Shown in pieces: positions 46,935 to 58,630 of a stretch of 64,000 nt of DNA (positions within the stretch are counted from its first letter, which is position 1; every line of letters begins with the position of its first letter). The position numbers and the translations under genes are program-made. The notes under the pieces are model-generated. The model was not told the origin of the DNA and did not search any database. It saw only the letters and a list, made by a program, of their open reading frames with translations. The DNA comes from Berberis thunbergii (lineage: Eukaryota; Streptophyta; Magnoliopsida; Ranunculales; Berberidaceae): contig QNQO01001825.1 in assembly GCA_003290165.1 (NCBI GenBank), positions 1-64,000 on the forward strand. The letters run 5' to 3'.

Positions 46935-48030
46935 GTTATAAGCGAAGTCAGACTGTGGTCCCAACACATGCACTGTTGTAGATGATTCGACAGTAGTGTT
47001 CACAAATCTTCTGGGCCGAGCTTCCAGAGCTCTGACCGGACTTTTGGCACGTCTTTACTTGCTATTCATAGAATATGCTTAGTTGAACCGGAGGTTGTTA
47101 TCGCCAGTTATGACTGACTAAATCGGGGTCAGGTTTCAGCGACTGTGGTGGTCCTTGGCAACTCATCTTGGTCAGGCTTTGAGAGCACTGACTAGACTCC
47201 CACTTTCCTACCCATCTTGATCCGTTCGTGGCGAACTAGGAATTGGAACGAACTAGAAGTTATCATCGTCAGTCGTTCTGACTAAACTCTTGTTGGGGTT
47301 TGACAATCATTGTCTGTAGTTGACCAATGATCCCTTGCAAGTTGTCTTCACCAGGCTACATGAGCACTAACTAAGCTCCCACTTTGTAGATCTTCGTCAC
47401 CCGTTCTATTCGGACTAGGCTTCGAGCAGACCAAAGCCATCGTCAACAGCGGCTACTGACTAAGCTTTGGTCGGGGTTTGATGATCACTGTCTGCGTACG
47501 AGTAGTGACCCTTGGCATGTCGTCTTAATCAAACATCGAGAACGCTGACTAGACTCCCATTTTCTAAGCTGTCAGAATCCTTTATTTGCGAACAAGGCTT
47601 CGAGCAAACCAGAAGCCATTGTCATCGATCGTCACTGACTAAGCTTTGGTCTGGTTCGATCACTATTGCTCATGTTTGGACATTGATCCCTGGCAAGTCG
47701 TCTTGATCACGCATCAGAGCACTGACTGAGCTGCCGCTCTCTAAACCGTTGCCACTCGTTTAGTTTAAAGGACTACGCGATAGAGCGTACTAGAAGCTAT
47801 CGTCATACGTCATAGGTCAAAACTAACTAAGCTTTGGTTAGATTCGGCGACTGTTAGCTATAGTTGGACAATGGTCCCTGGCAAGCCATCATGGTAATGT
47901 ATTAAAAACGTTGACTAAGTTCCCACTTTCTAGCCCATCGTCATCCGCTTTTGGCGGGCTAGGTGTTAGAGCGAACCGAAAGCTATTGTAATCAGTCAGA
48001 GCTGACTAAGCTTTGGTCAGAATAAGATTT
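46935..48030. repeat. tandem array of about 180-bp units inside the retrotransposon
   Basis: Units begin GACTAAGCTTTGGTC or close variants at 47116, 47280, 47458, 47637, 47825 and 48004, so spacing is 164, 178, 179, 188 and 179. A further diverged unit lies at about 46935-47115. Each contains a GACTAGACTCCCACTTTCTA-like and a CCTGGCAAGTCGTCTTGAT-like block. It sits between protease and the antisense ORF. Such arrays in Tat/Ogre elements are known seeds of satellite DNA. Confidence 0.85.
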
Positions 48031-49837
48031 TGGGCGCGTAAGTCTGACTTGGATGTCCTGACTTACTTAGTTTGCCTGGCGGTTTAATTCCAGAATCAGA
48101 TCGATTGACCAGACTGATAATAGATTGATCGGCTTCAACAAGTAGCAACGGAATAATAATAATAATAGAGTTGATGCCTTGTATTTATTCATAATACTAT
48201 GTAGGCGCGCTCCTTATTCCATGGGCGCTCAAAGCCTTTGTTGTTGGTTACTGCATGTGCTGGACCAAATCTGGCAGGGCATAAGCTTGGGTCCATTAGT
48301 GGAGGGGCCCATTTAGAAAACATCTTTGTAGATCAGCGTGGTAGGGATATGATGGATATTGCAAGATGGTTTAGTATCGATTACTCCCCCAGTTAATGGG
48401 GTTGCTTGCAGGGTCATTAATTCGAAATATGTGGATTCGTGAAGTTACAATTGGAACCGTTATTTCCCAATTTCATGTACGGCATTTAGTGCTGAAATAA
48501 CTGTTGGCTGACGATGTTTTGAAACCATTACGCCTATATATAGGCTAGCTATTCTACATCCAAGCACTGCAATGAGAATATTAGAGCATGTTACTCAAAT
48601 GCATCTTACCGAAAAATATGCTTTAGATTTTCTAAAGGCAGAAGGAAGATCTCTTTCACTGGAGTTTTCGAATGTTCTGACATTTACGCCGATGAGTCTT
48701 AGTAAGACTTGCTGTTATGCGGTACCACCTGATCTGGGTGGGCATCTTATTGATCCCATGAGATATTGTAATATTTTCTTACATTGTGAAAAAGAGTGAC
48801 AGACATCCCCTCAGGGGTCAGGTCTGTCTTTCATCTTCCGGTGCTCAAGTACTCTCTCATCTGTTACTGCTGTCGGGGGATGGTCATCGTAGCTAGTTTA
48901 TGGTTGATGGGAGTGTTGGAGGTCGTGACCCTTGTTGCTGGGGTGGTATCTCTGCGTCACCCCAGGCATTACATGTTTGAGAGGTGTCGTCATTTGGCAG
49001 CACTGTGAGACCTCAATGATCCGCTGCTCAAGGACATTTTCATCAGCTTTTTATGGCTTCCTTTTGTTCCTCTTCATGAGGCAGATTGGCAGAACTAAGA
49101 ATCGAGCTAGATGTTTGCATTTCGTTTTGAGGTTCATGTTGCTACTTTCAGATCATCTTTGTAAGGTGATTCGACGGAGCAATGAATTGAGCACGCTCTT
49201 TCGTCTTCTTTCTCAAACACTCTACATCTACCACCTTCTCTCTTGGAGGCGAATCGACAAGCTTGTTTTAGTGGATAGATAGTTGCGTCAGACTTAGATA
49301 CTTGTATTGTGTAAACTGATGTACTAGTTGATCGACAAACTTTGTAATAACTCTCATTGGAATCAATAAAATCTGTTTTATTTCTGGAATGTGTCTAGTA
49401 TGAACAATTCTTCTAAACTGAAATGAAAAACAAAAAACGAAATTAAAGCAACAAAATAATTTAACTCCGATTGGGGATTAAACTAATCCAGCCCCGAAGG
49501 AGGCTCATATGGTCCTGGTTCGGATTGCATAGTCCCTCTAGCGAAGTGTCTTGCTTTGCCAAAGCTAGCGAAATTACAGAATAGTGGACTTCATGCTGGC
49601 GAACAATTCTTTATTGATTGACAGCTCTTGGAGTAGTTGCCCGTTTACTGAAGTATCGTTACTTAGTTCTTTATTAGTCTGGATTGCACTGCTAACTCCG
49701 AATTTCAGCTCTCTGCATAGCTGCAATTTGGTTATTGGGGCTCATCTGACCTTATAAAGTGATTATCCTCTTCTGTCTAGGTCTGGTGCTTGACATGTTG
49801 GTGTTGTGGGCCCGAGGTGCAATTGGCAACAATTCAA
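48031..49837. other. retrotransposon interior without recognised pol domains
   Basis: Includes short plus-strand frames at 48572-48799 and 48932-49282 after a TATA-like box, and no reverse transcriptase, RNase H or integrase motif on either strand as far as I can read. In a complete relative the minus strand here would hold pol. Confidence 0.55.
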
Positions 49838-50644
49838 CTATTTCAGGGCTGCATAATGGCAGTCTCTTGCAGCAGGTTGATCTCCTCGAATAGTTCCTTG
49901 GGCCTGATTGGCCGTATATTTTATGCATTGGTGCAAAGTGGAAACCACTGCCTCCATATGATGAAGCCACGACCTTCCCAGAATAATGTTGTAGGTGGAT
50001 GGAGCATCAACCACCATAAATTCTTGGACAAGGTACTTATGCAATTGGGGTTCTCCCGCCTCCACCATTAGATTGATCTTCCCGATGGGGAAGCAGTTCT
50101 CTCAACTGAATTCGACCATGGGGTGGTTGGCGAGAGTCAAGTCTTTCTCCTATAGCTGCATGTTGCGGAATGCACTGAGAAATAAGACATTGAGTGAACT
50201 TCCTGTATTCACTAAGGCCCTCTTTACTTCCCACTTAGCAATGAGGACGAAGATGACCAGGATGTCATTGTGAGGAGAATGTACCCCCTAGAGATCCCTT
50301 TCTGTAAACGTCAGTGGTGGAATCAAGTTGTGAACTCGTGCATGTTGCACCTGTCTGTCGTCACATTGAGATGGTTTCCGCATCTCGGTCAGTGTCCTCT
50401 TGCGGGACCTGTTAGATTGTTCCCCTTCAGGATCGACCTCGAGGAGGACATAGATGATTCTAGGAACTTCTTTTTCAATCTCCTTGACAACGTCTGCTCT
50501 TTCACTTGCTCGACCTTGCCTCTTGTCTAAGCCTAGAAACTCCTTGAGATTCCCCTGGGGTTTCTGCAATCCTCTGTATCGTGTCTGCCTTCCTTGTGGT
50601 AGGCGCAATATTTGTTGTTGTCGCGCCGAGCGGGGTCTGCTCAC
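49838..50644 (-). pseudogene. retrotransposon gag-pol junction and protease region
   Basis: 50288-50644 reads LKEFLGLDKRQGRASER and a tail ending IPPLTFTERDL, typical of the spacer before the protease. 49838-50068 reads FMVVDAPSTYNIILGRSWLH and GTIRGDQPAARDCHYAALK, the end of a Ty3-gypsy protease. The catalytic DTG triad between them is not legible in frame. Stops separate the pieces. Confidence 0.75.
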
Positions 50645-50686
50645 TGCTTAGGCAGTCATTTTACCTATTCCCAAACCTTGATGGAA

Positions 50687-51740
50687 TCAAGGATATCTGG
50701 CAGACTCCTGTTGAGAGGGGTGACTATCTGGACCTAACATAATTCGAGGCATTGTCCTACCATGTGCAGCCCAAATTGGTCTTGCCGTCAGTTCCCTTCC
50801 TTTTGTTCTCGTCGTCATTATCTTTCTTCTTTCCCTTTTTTTTGTCCCTGGGGACAGAGGGCTTCTATCTAATTCCACTTCCATCTTAGTGGCCAACATC
50901 TCTTCTAGAGTTATATATCTTTGGGCAAATCTGTCATATTGTTTGGGGGTCCAGAGTAAGAAAGTTGTAGAACTTGCCTCTTCTAAGATCCGAAGTGAAA
51001 GCAGTGATGGCGGTGTCATCACTACAACCGTCGATGAGCGTTAACTAATTGTTGAAAGGAGTGGCGTACTCCCTCTATGTCTCGTTCTGTTTTTGTTTTA
51101 GGGTCAGCAGGTAATACGGGCCCTTCCTAAGTCGTTGGCTGCCCACGAAGCGTGTGATGAAAGCCATTGCCAACACCTGAATGAATCAATAGAATTTGGA
51201 GGAGGTTGTGGAACCAGGTCAGTGTTAATGTCTTCAGGCTGGGAGGGAGTGATTTGCTCATTATCGCATCAGACCCTTCCATGAGTGCCACAACGTGTTG
51301 GAAGTGTTGCAAATGATCGGACGAGTCTCCCGTCCCATCGTAAAACTCCAGCTTCGGTGGTGTGTATTTCTTTGGCAGTGGTTCATCCATGATATGATCC
51401 ATGAACGGAGTAATCGTGAGATTAAACAACACGTCTGGGTTTGTGGCCCCATTCCGATTGGGGTTGATAGAGATGTGTCTTTCAGCTCTGAACGCTAGGT
51501 CTTCGTTGGCCTCTCCTCCACATTTGGTTCATTCAAAAGTTGTTGCGGCAGCTCGGCTCATTGGGGACTGGGTTATTCGCTGCTCGTGGTCTCCTTCTGC
51601 AGGTGGAGGGTTTCGTTGTCTGAGTGCCTCCAGCGCTTCTGTGATTTGTTGCATCTTGGTTGAGCGTAGATCCACCCTTGGGTCCGTCATGGCTGCCACC
51701 GGCGCAGGGTCCAAGAGGGTTCCTTCCGCCATGGTGGTGG
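50687..51740 (-). pseudogene. retrotransposon gag
   Basis: Starts MAEGTLLDPAPVAAMTDPRV near 51732. It continues in another frame as DHIMDEPLPKKYTPPKLEFY, DGTGDSSDHLQHFQHVVALM and SLPPSLKTLTLTWFHNLLQ, the conserved Ty3-gypsy gag core (YDGTxDPxDHL.. LKGxAxxWF). AQRYITLEEMLATKMEVE near 50900 is the C-terminal gag region. Frameshifts and stops make it inactive. Confidence 0.8.
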
Positions 51741-51897
51741 TGCCGGAGCAGGCAGCGGTTTGCTAGTTTGATTGTTTGAAGGTTTCGCAACATCTGCATT
51801 TGCGAGACCTTGTTGTCACCATCTTTTTGGTTCTCTGGGAAAGGTAGTACTACTGTTTTTTTAGGAACTCTGTTGTTCCCCATGGACGACACCAAAC

Positions 51898-52601
51898 TGA
51901 TGTAGTCAATTCCTTCTCTTTTTTCTCGCAGCTTGCCTAGACCTGCACAAGTAGCACATGTGAGCCAAGGACCACCGTGTAATGGCCGATGGCACTCCAA
52001 TGCTTAAGTTAGATAAGGATTAGGAGAGGCTTATAGCTGTAAATTGGGTTTCTGTTGCATACCTTAAGTTCATCGACCTTATCTCCCTTTTATATTGTAG
52101 GAGTCCTTGTTCGGCTAAGCCTTTGGTGGCATAGTTTAGGGAAAAAGATCTTGTTGAAAATCCTTTCATGTTTGGGAGTTGTCCATGTGGGATAGTTTCC
52201 CTACACGACTTGTGCTCCTAGATCTGCGAGAGAGGTTTCCTTTCTAAGTGTTGTCCATGCAAGAAAGTTTCCTTGCTTGACTTATACTCTAGTATTTGTT
52301 TCCTAGTCGGAACCGATGTATTGCTGGCCTACCTGTCTTGGATTGATCCCCCAGATACTTGTCTTATCAGGGCTTACTCTTGCCTTATCAGGGTTTACGA
52401 GTATTGGGCTTGACCACATGACGTGTGGGCTTAGTGGTTCATTGCAATTTGGGTACAACATTCTTGAATATACCAATAGTAGGCTTAATGTTGTCTGGGC
52501 CTTGCTGGATTGAGCATGCAATTAGGCTTGCTTTGTTCTGTTGACGAGATTATCATGACACGTGTACGGTGCTAATCAGAGGACAGTTTGATGTATCATC
52601 A
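51898..52601 (-). repeat. 5' LTR of the Tat-like element
   Basis: 704 bp, TG..CA, next to gag in element orientation and followed by the primer-binding-site-like TGG.. sequence. Contains one local duplication absent from the other LTR (CTTATCAGGGCTTACTCTTG near 52364). Confidence 0.9.
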
Positions 52602-53696
52602 GTCGCTCTCAAACCATTGTCTTCATGCTATGTAATTAAGAATCACAAGTTAGATGAACGTCATCTTGTTCTTAACCTAAGTTTTAGTTAACATTACCAA
52701 CATCATTGGTATTTACTACTTATGAATATAGGATTATAACTATTAGGTGAAACTCTCCTATACTCTAGCATCAAATCCTAGCATGCTTACTAAGTTGATC
52801 ACCTTAACAAACATACAAAGATAAGTTTTCTATAAAATAGTTAAGCAAAACACATGCACTAATTAGCAAGGAAAGATTCAATCTAATTAATCCATAAAAC
52901 ATATGTTTGGGAGCCTAACTAAAAAGGGGTTTAGCTAGACATGTTAATCATGATCAAATAACAATCTATAATTCAATGTCAAACTAAAAATATAAAAGAT
53001 GAAACATTGTCGCCTGCATGGTGGTGGTGGAGAGAGGATTGTGTGGTGTGGATAGCGTGAAAAAAGAAAGTTAACAAACTTCTTCTTCTGTGTGATATGC
53101 TCCCAAATTATTGCTATGAAGTATATGTCTGCAAGAAAAGTAATGAAGAGCTACTGGCGATAGAGAGATCAAACGATAGAGAGAGTGACGATGAATGTTG
53201 TTGTGTTTGAGGGAGGGATCGATCAGTGGAGAGAAAGAGAGGCAGTCGCTGTGAGAAAGGGTATATGTATAGTGATTGAAATGTGGAACAGGCGCCGATT
53301 GTTGTTGACGAGAGAGAGGTGTGGCTGTTGGTGACTATGACTGGGACGATGGGTGTGTGGCAAGATGGGGCGAAGGATGGCTCTGGCTACGGAGGTTGAG
53401 AAGGGTTCATGGAAAGGGGTGATGATTGTGAGATTGCGAGTGAGGTCCCCCCAAAAGGTTTGTCTCCCTCTTTTTTAATATATTCTCTCTAGCTCTCCTA
53501 ATTCGTGAAAATTTCCTTTCGCCATAAGTCTTTTTTAATTAAACCAATTTGTATCTCTTTCAACTTGTTATTGGAATGTTGCTATTAGCAACCTACAAAA
53601 TCACAAAAACATAAATTATTACAAAAAATAATGCAAAGTAGCTAAAGAAAGTATAGAGAAACACAACAATAAAATCACATAAATATAATGTTATCA

Positions 53697-54234
53697 GGTT
53701 GGGTCCCACAACAATATCAACGTCTTAGATTGTTCACCCTTATTCGATGACATAGCTAACGGTATTGCATTGCATGCTTTAATTGAATTGAATGGTAATC
53801 AATGGAACATGGGGTATTATCTCTCAGATGGGATATACCCTAAATATGCCACTTTTATTCAGATCATCAATCAACCAATCTATAACAAGCAGCGATTATT
53901 CACTTAATATCGGAAAGGTGCTTCAAAAAATGTTGGACACACATTTGGAATGTTACAGTCTAGGTAGGAAATCATCAAAGTCCCTGCCCAAATTTCGAAT
54001 AGAGTTTATCTATCTACCATCATGACAACTTCTATTATGTTGCACAACATGATCATTGAAGATGGAGTTGACTTGGATCCTGAAAACTTTCAATCATTAG
54101 CCCATGAATCATTACAATGTCGCACACACCATTGCATGTGTTACGGTCCTTATCGAATTTGCATAAAATGCATTCAAAGGAAACTAATCAACAACTCCAA
54201 CTACTGCTTTTTCTACTGCAGCTGCGGCTGCTGA
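53697..54234 (+). pseudogene. Harbinger transposase, C-terminal part
   Basis: Continues the frame from 42914: VGSHNNINVLDCSPLFDDIA, then NQWNMGYYLSDGIYPKYATF, then, after a stop and frame change, GASKNVGHTFGMLQS and SIMLHNMIIEDGVDLD. These are the DDE-nuclease signatures NDINVL..SPLF, YYLxDGIYPxWATF and ILHNMIIEDE. Inactive. Confidence 0.8.
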
Positions 54235-54900
54235 TCAATCCAGTCCTTTGATCTAGTCTAATATTTTTCCCGGTAGCCGGTGGAAGTCTAATGTACTATA
54301 GCCGAAAGGCATTAAGCTAATCATTGTTCCTGCTCTTAGCCGTTGGGAGTCCGATGCGATGGGTAGCCATGCATGATATCTTCGGTTCTCCTTTTTATCT
54401 CTATTGAATTCTTCCTGGGATGGGAGGGAGTAGGTCTCTCGTCATTTTCGGTGAACTGAAGCGTCTTCCCACGATTGGAGAGTTGCCTTAGACATTGCTC
54501 GAAATAACAATAAGCTGGATCTCCTAATCCAATTCCACTTTAGCTGGCCACTTGGCTTTCTTCTTGTTTCCCCGCCAATTGAAGCATGATCTGATTAAAC
54601 ATTTATGGGCAACTTCTGGAAACAATTAGTAGTTTAATTTGATTAAGTGTTTTTGTTCTGTTGTTGTATTTTCTTGTATTGTACTGTTGTATTTGCTTTT
54701 TTGTTTTGTTGTATTTGTTTTAAATGGGATAAACAATAAATTTGCTTGAAATAAATTCTACTATACACGTAAATAGACTAGATGTTTTACTTGATAAAGA
54801 TACCTAATACAATAAGTAAAGCTAATATATTAAATATTAAATAAAACTATACCAGCTATAGAACCAGATCCGGACGCCTATTCCCATTCATAGGGTCATC
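54235..54900. other. between the two Harbinger genes
   Basis: AT-rich sequence containing TTTGTTTTGTTGTATTTG-like repeats (54650-54720). No coding region recognised. Confidence 0.5.
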
Positions 54901-55845
54901 TGTAGAAAGAGTGGCGTTCATCCTTGCACAACGTTGTTCAAATATCTTGTTCTGCATGTCCATCATGTATTGTTGTTGTATTAGATTGAAGCCAATAAAA
55001 TCCATCATCATAATGTTGTCTTCTCAGATCTCTTCAGTCGCCTTCGTAGTATGTAGCTTCAACTATAATTTTTTTCTGCAATTGTGATGGCAATGTCCAA
55101 TATTTTCCATGCATAAAAGAGAAAGTCTTCCATGATAGGATTAGAAGAAGAAGAACCACTACGGCGACTAGACTTTGCTTAGTTCCTTCCAATCGGCCAA
55201 GTCAAACAATCTGTTTTTTGGTACGAACGGATATGAGTATTTGTTTAAAGACACATCTATCGATGTTGAGCCTCCCGCAACATTATGATAAGTATCATCC
55301 GATGGATTTTTATCGAAATCTCCTCCAACATTTCTTTTACTAGTTTTTTTTACTACATTGCCTGCACCGCTATTCCATTGGTGCCACTTAAGCGTGTCTT
55401 TGAAGTACACCCCAACATCATTAAGCTACGTAAACCACAACAAAATAATGAAAAATAAACCAAACATCATTTTGGAAACAATACAAATAAATATCTAAAT
55501 GAATTTGAAATATAAAAGCAATTTACCTTATCTCCGTCTTTCCATTCCGATTTTGGCGCTCTATATGGTCAAAATTCCTTTGGAATTTGTTCACAGCCGA
55601 TTGAATCATTTTCCATCGATGTTTGGTGTAGTAGGTGGGCAGTTGAATGGATTTTTGCCCAAAACTTGAATAAACAATTCAAGTATTAGCTCCCATATCG
55701 TTTGGCCTCATTGATTGGTGCCAATAATTGGATCTTCTTTTATTGCTATCTAAGCTCTACATAGGGCTTCGTTTTCAGTAGTGAAGTTGGGGTTACGAGG
55801 TGCCCTAGATTTAGCTTGCGAGATTGGTTGAGATGTTTCCATTAA
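54900..55845 (-). pseudogene. Harbinger ORF1 (Myb/SANT-like accessory protein)
   Basis: From 55800 down the minus strand it reads NEALCRAW*IAIKEDPIIGT-like sequence, then (55410-55168) YFKDTLKWHQWNSGAGNVVK and SYPFVPKNRLFDLADWKELS. A C-terminal piece near 54900-55060 follows (IMMMDFIGFNLIQQQYMMDM). This is the Myb/SANT-like, NAM-associated-type protein that partners Harbinger transposases in DNA binding and nuclear import. Several stops. Convergent with the transposase. Confidence 0.7.
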
Positions 55846-56098
55846 GAAAGAACTGCAAGAGGATGATTGAGTGAGAGAGAATTTGCAAAATTGAGTGATA
55901 AAATGAATGGTCAAAATTTTATAAGCAAATAGAATAACTAGTCATTGGGCTAGTCGTTGCAGGTCGAACAACTTGTGAAAAGTCATCTGACCTAAAAACT
56001 ATCCATTTTGCAAACCTCCGTTGAGCCATTTTGCATGTATAGGAATACGGATGGATAAGTTTATCCCTATCCATCCTCAGTGGTTGGAGATGGTCTAA

Positions 56099-57425
56099 CA
56101 CTTTCTTGTTATACCACCACCACTGGAAGTAATAAAGAGCATCTACTACTATAGTGCAATGCTGTGAAGACTGAGTGAGACAATTTCTATAGATTGGCAA
56201 ATCAATTGGGTTACTCTGTCAATTTTTGAATCAGTCGATCCATTAGCTTCTCAATTGCTTCTGACAGTTAATCACAATTTATTGAATGAATCGAGTGGAT
56301 CTGGATTGAATGAAACGATTGCAATTAGTTAATTGAATTGGAGTGAAAAATAATTTGAAGCTCAATCATCTATTAGGCTAGATGAGAAATGAGGGATAGA
56401 ACATTAGAGAATGAGGAGGAGAGTATGGGAAGAAAACGAGGAGTCACACAATCAATCGAACGCTTTGATGAGCTTCAATAGACAAACACAAGGGTGGGGA
56501 TCATCTAGGAAACAACTTCTTTCCTTTTTGAGTCACTCAATTTCGATAAAATTTCATTTTGGATAATTACCTTTTTGCCCCTCTAAATCTCTTGTATGAG
56601 ATAATACGTATGTGAAAAACATTTATTATCTAAAACCTCCCATCTTTTGACAAATCCTAAAAGTACATGTTTACCCTTGGTACAACTTTGGTTGCAATAT
56701 GGTCGAAAAATGGTGTTCGATCTGAACGGAGGAGGTGGGGACTAGTCGTGGCCCTCTGGCCCAGACAAGTACAACATATGTTTCACCAGTATGGTGCAAC
56801 TTATGTTGCACTACATCTATGGACATGGGAAGACAAGTTAGTGGCTGATCTGGTGCGGAGAATGTGAGAAGTGTCGATGGATCTAAATGGAAGAATTGTG
56901 GTGGATGTGGTTGGCGGTGTCTGGTCCCTTTGAGAAGTGAGGATGAGAAGAGGTGGTAATGGCCAATGATGGATCAAGCCAATGGTGGTGTCAGTGGTAC
57001 TCAAGAATAGATAAAGAGACGAGATGAGGAAGAAATAAGGTTACATCCCTTCGTGGACATCAAGCGATGTGCCAAGATTATTCCATGTTACTTCAATTGA
57101 ACTCCTTGTCAATGGTGACTATTTCTGCCCGTGGGGGGGGGGATGGATTTTGAATGTAATTGTCATTGTTTATCATGTTTGTAATGTTTGCGTTGAAAAC
57201 AACAAGCACTTCACACAAAGCTTCAATGCACAGGGTAAATGGGGCCAATTCCCTACTTCAAGAAATCATTGTGTGATGTGTATGTTTGCAAATGGAACGG
57301 TTGGTACACATCATGTTGTCATATTTGAAAGTTGTAAAAAATGAATTTTGATTGTATAAATTTTTTTTGTAAGACTGTGATTGATGTATTTGGATTGAAT
57401 ATCTCTATGAACCTCCTATTGAAGA
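56099..57425. other. no gene recognised
   Basis: AT-rich sequence with a run of nine G at about 57135. Small frames at 56667-56867 and 57069-57344 have no recognisable domain. Confidence 0.5.
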
Positions 57426-57995
57426 TATGGCTCGATTGCTTGCTCAAAATGAAGAACGATAACTTTCTAGAATGTTAGGGAGCATCGATGGCATGGATTG
57501 GGAATGTAAGAGTCGCCCAATGCGCATTTGGAAATGTAGTTCAAAAATCTCCAATTGTCATTCGACAATAGTACTCCAGATTGTTGCAACTCAAAACCTA
57601 TGGATATGGCATGTTTTGTTTTGACATGCCTAGATCATTCAATGATATTGCTTAACAATTTTTAATTGATTTCTCAATGGCAAGGCTCTATCAGTAGACT
57701 TTACTATCAATGGACATCAATAACTAATGAGTTTTTTTAGTAATGGTATCTACTAAAATTTGTCGAACATAGCGCAAACAATCTCATCACCTCGTGTCAA
57801 CAAGAAATAGAGCTCGCTTCCTAATCTCGACCACGGTGTAAGGAAAGATGCAAATAGGGCATTTGGGGATTGCAACTACAGTGGGTAACTATTCATCAAC
57901 CTGTGAGAACTTGGAGCTAAGACAAATGCATAATATCATGCTCACATGAAATTATATTACAAAACATGATCGTGGAAGATGAAAGTGGTTGGGTG
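57425..57995 (+). pseudogene. second Harbinger transposase relic
   Basis: Reads RMLGSIDGMDWECKSRPM, TIVLQIVATQNLWIWHVLF, VDFTINGHQ, then RKDANRAFGDC and a degenerate LHNMIVEDE. It has the DDE-nuclease order with many stops. It overlaps in content with the transposase in the 40.4-56.1 kb element, so it is a separate, older copy. No ends defined. Confidence 0.7.
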
Positions 57996-58630
57996 ACTTA
58001 TCAGGATTGCTACATTTGAGTGATATCCCATTATGCTACAAAATAGGTAATTATGTTTTTACTTGGTTTGATCACAGGAGAGACAAAAAATGTTAAGTAT
58101 GTTCTACAATAAATAAAATTATTTATAACTCAAGAAAAAGTAGAGGGTCTAGAATTTAGGCTAATACTACTAAGATAGAAAATAAACGACTTGGACTTTA
58201 AAGTAAAATTAAATTATCCAGAAGTTTGTGGGACAAAAATTACCTTCAACTTCTTTAAATACTTACTTGAAAATTGAAAAGTGAAGACTGGTAGACTCAT
58301 AATCCCTGAATGCACTGGAACAAAAGGGGGATCACCTGCAAAGCCACTCCGACGCTCAAGTCAGTAAGAGCTCAAAGTGCACAATTACTGAAATCAAGAT
58401 TTGCCTACATAAAATTATGTGTAACACACACTCTTTTATAGTTGCCTCTTATTTAACAGTAATAAAACTTATAAGATGTTATAGAAAGTCATTTGATAGC
58501 ACTTGATGAGTGCTATAGAAAAAAAGGGCCTTGAGAAGCGCTATAGAAACTAATACAATAGCATTTGTTAAATGCTACGTGAGGGAAGACAATAGCGTTT
58601 CAGAAACACTATTGGTAACTATACAATAGC

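Larger units (their letters stand above)
43293..52601 (-). mobile_element. Tat-like Ty3-gypsy LTR retrotransposon, non-autonomous
   Basis: Two LTRs (43293-43976 and 51898-52601), both starting TGATGTAGTC and ending TGATGTATCATCA, bound a 9.3 kb element flanked by GTCGT (43288-43292) and GTCGC (52602-52606). On the minus strand the order is LTR, primer-site-like TGGTGTCGTCCATGGGGA (next to 51898), gag, protease, tandem repeat array, antisense ORF, purine tract (CGGAGGGAGTAG next to 43977), LTR. Antisense extra ORFs are known in Tat-lineage elements. I find no reverse transcriptase, RNase H or integrase between 46.7 and 49.8 kb. Confidence 0.85.
42915..53696. mobile_element. TG..CA element in the Harbinger transposase, containing a full LTR retrotransposon
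   Basis: Begins TGATGTCCTATTATACTAGC and ends ..AATATAATGTTATCA, flanked by GGTCA and GGTTG (three of five matching). Dropping it joins the transposase frame at HLFDV/VGSHNNINVL with no shift. Without the nested 43293-52601 element it is about 1.5 kb, compatible with a solo LTR. No coding sequence of its own is recognised. Confidence 0.6.
40417..56095. mobile_element. PIF/Harbinger transposon, interrupted by nested insertions
   Basis: Left end GAACATCTCCAATGTGGATG and right end (reverse complement GACCATCTCCAACCACTGAG) form imperfect inverted repeats flanked by TAA (40414-40416 and 56096-56098), the 3-bp duplication of this superfamily. It carries a transposase in two pieces (+) and a Myb/SANT-like ORF1 (-), the standard two-gene content. 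Subtracting the hAT-like insertion (40561-41799) and the 42915-53696 insertion leaves roughly 3.6 kb, a normal Harbinger size. Both genes contain stops. Confidence 0.75.

Noticed and set aside
46935..48030. Independent satellite locus
   Set aside because: The array lies wholly between the LTRs of one retrotransposon and has few, diverged units, so it is treated as part of the element.
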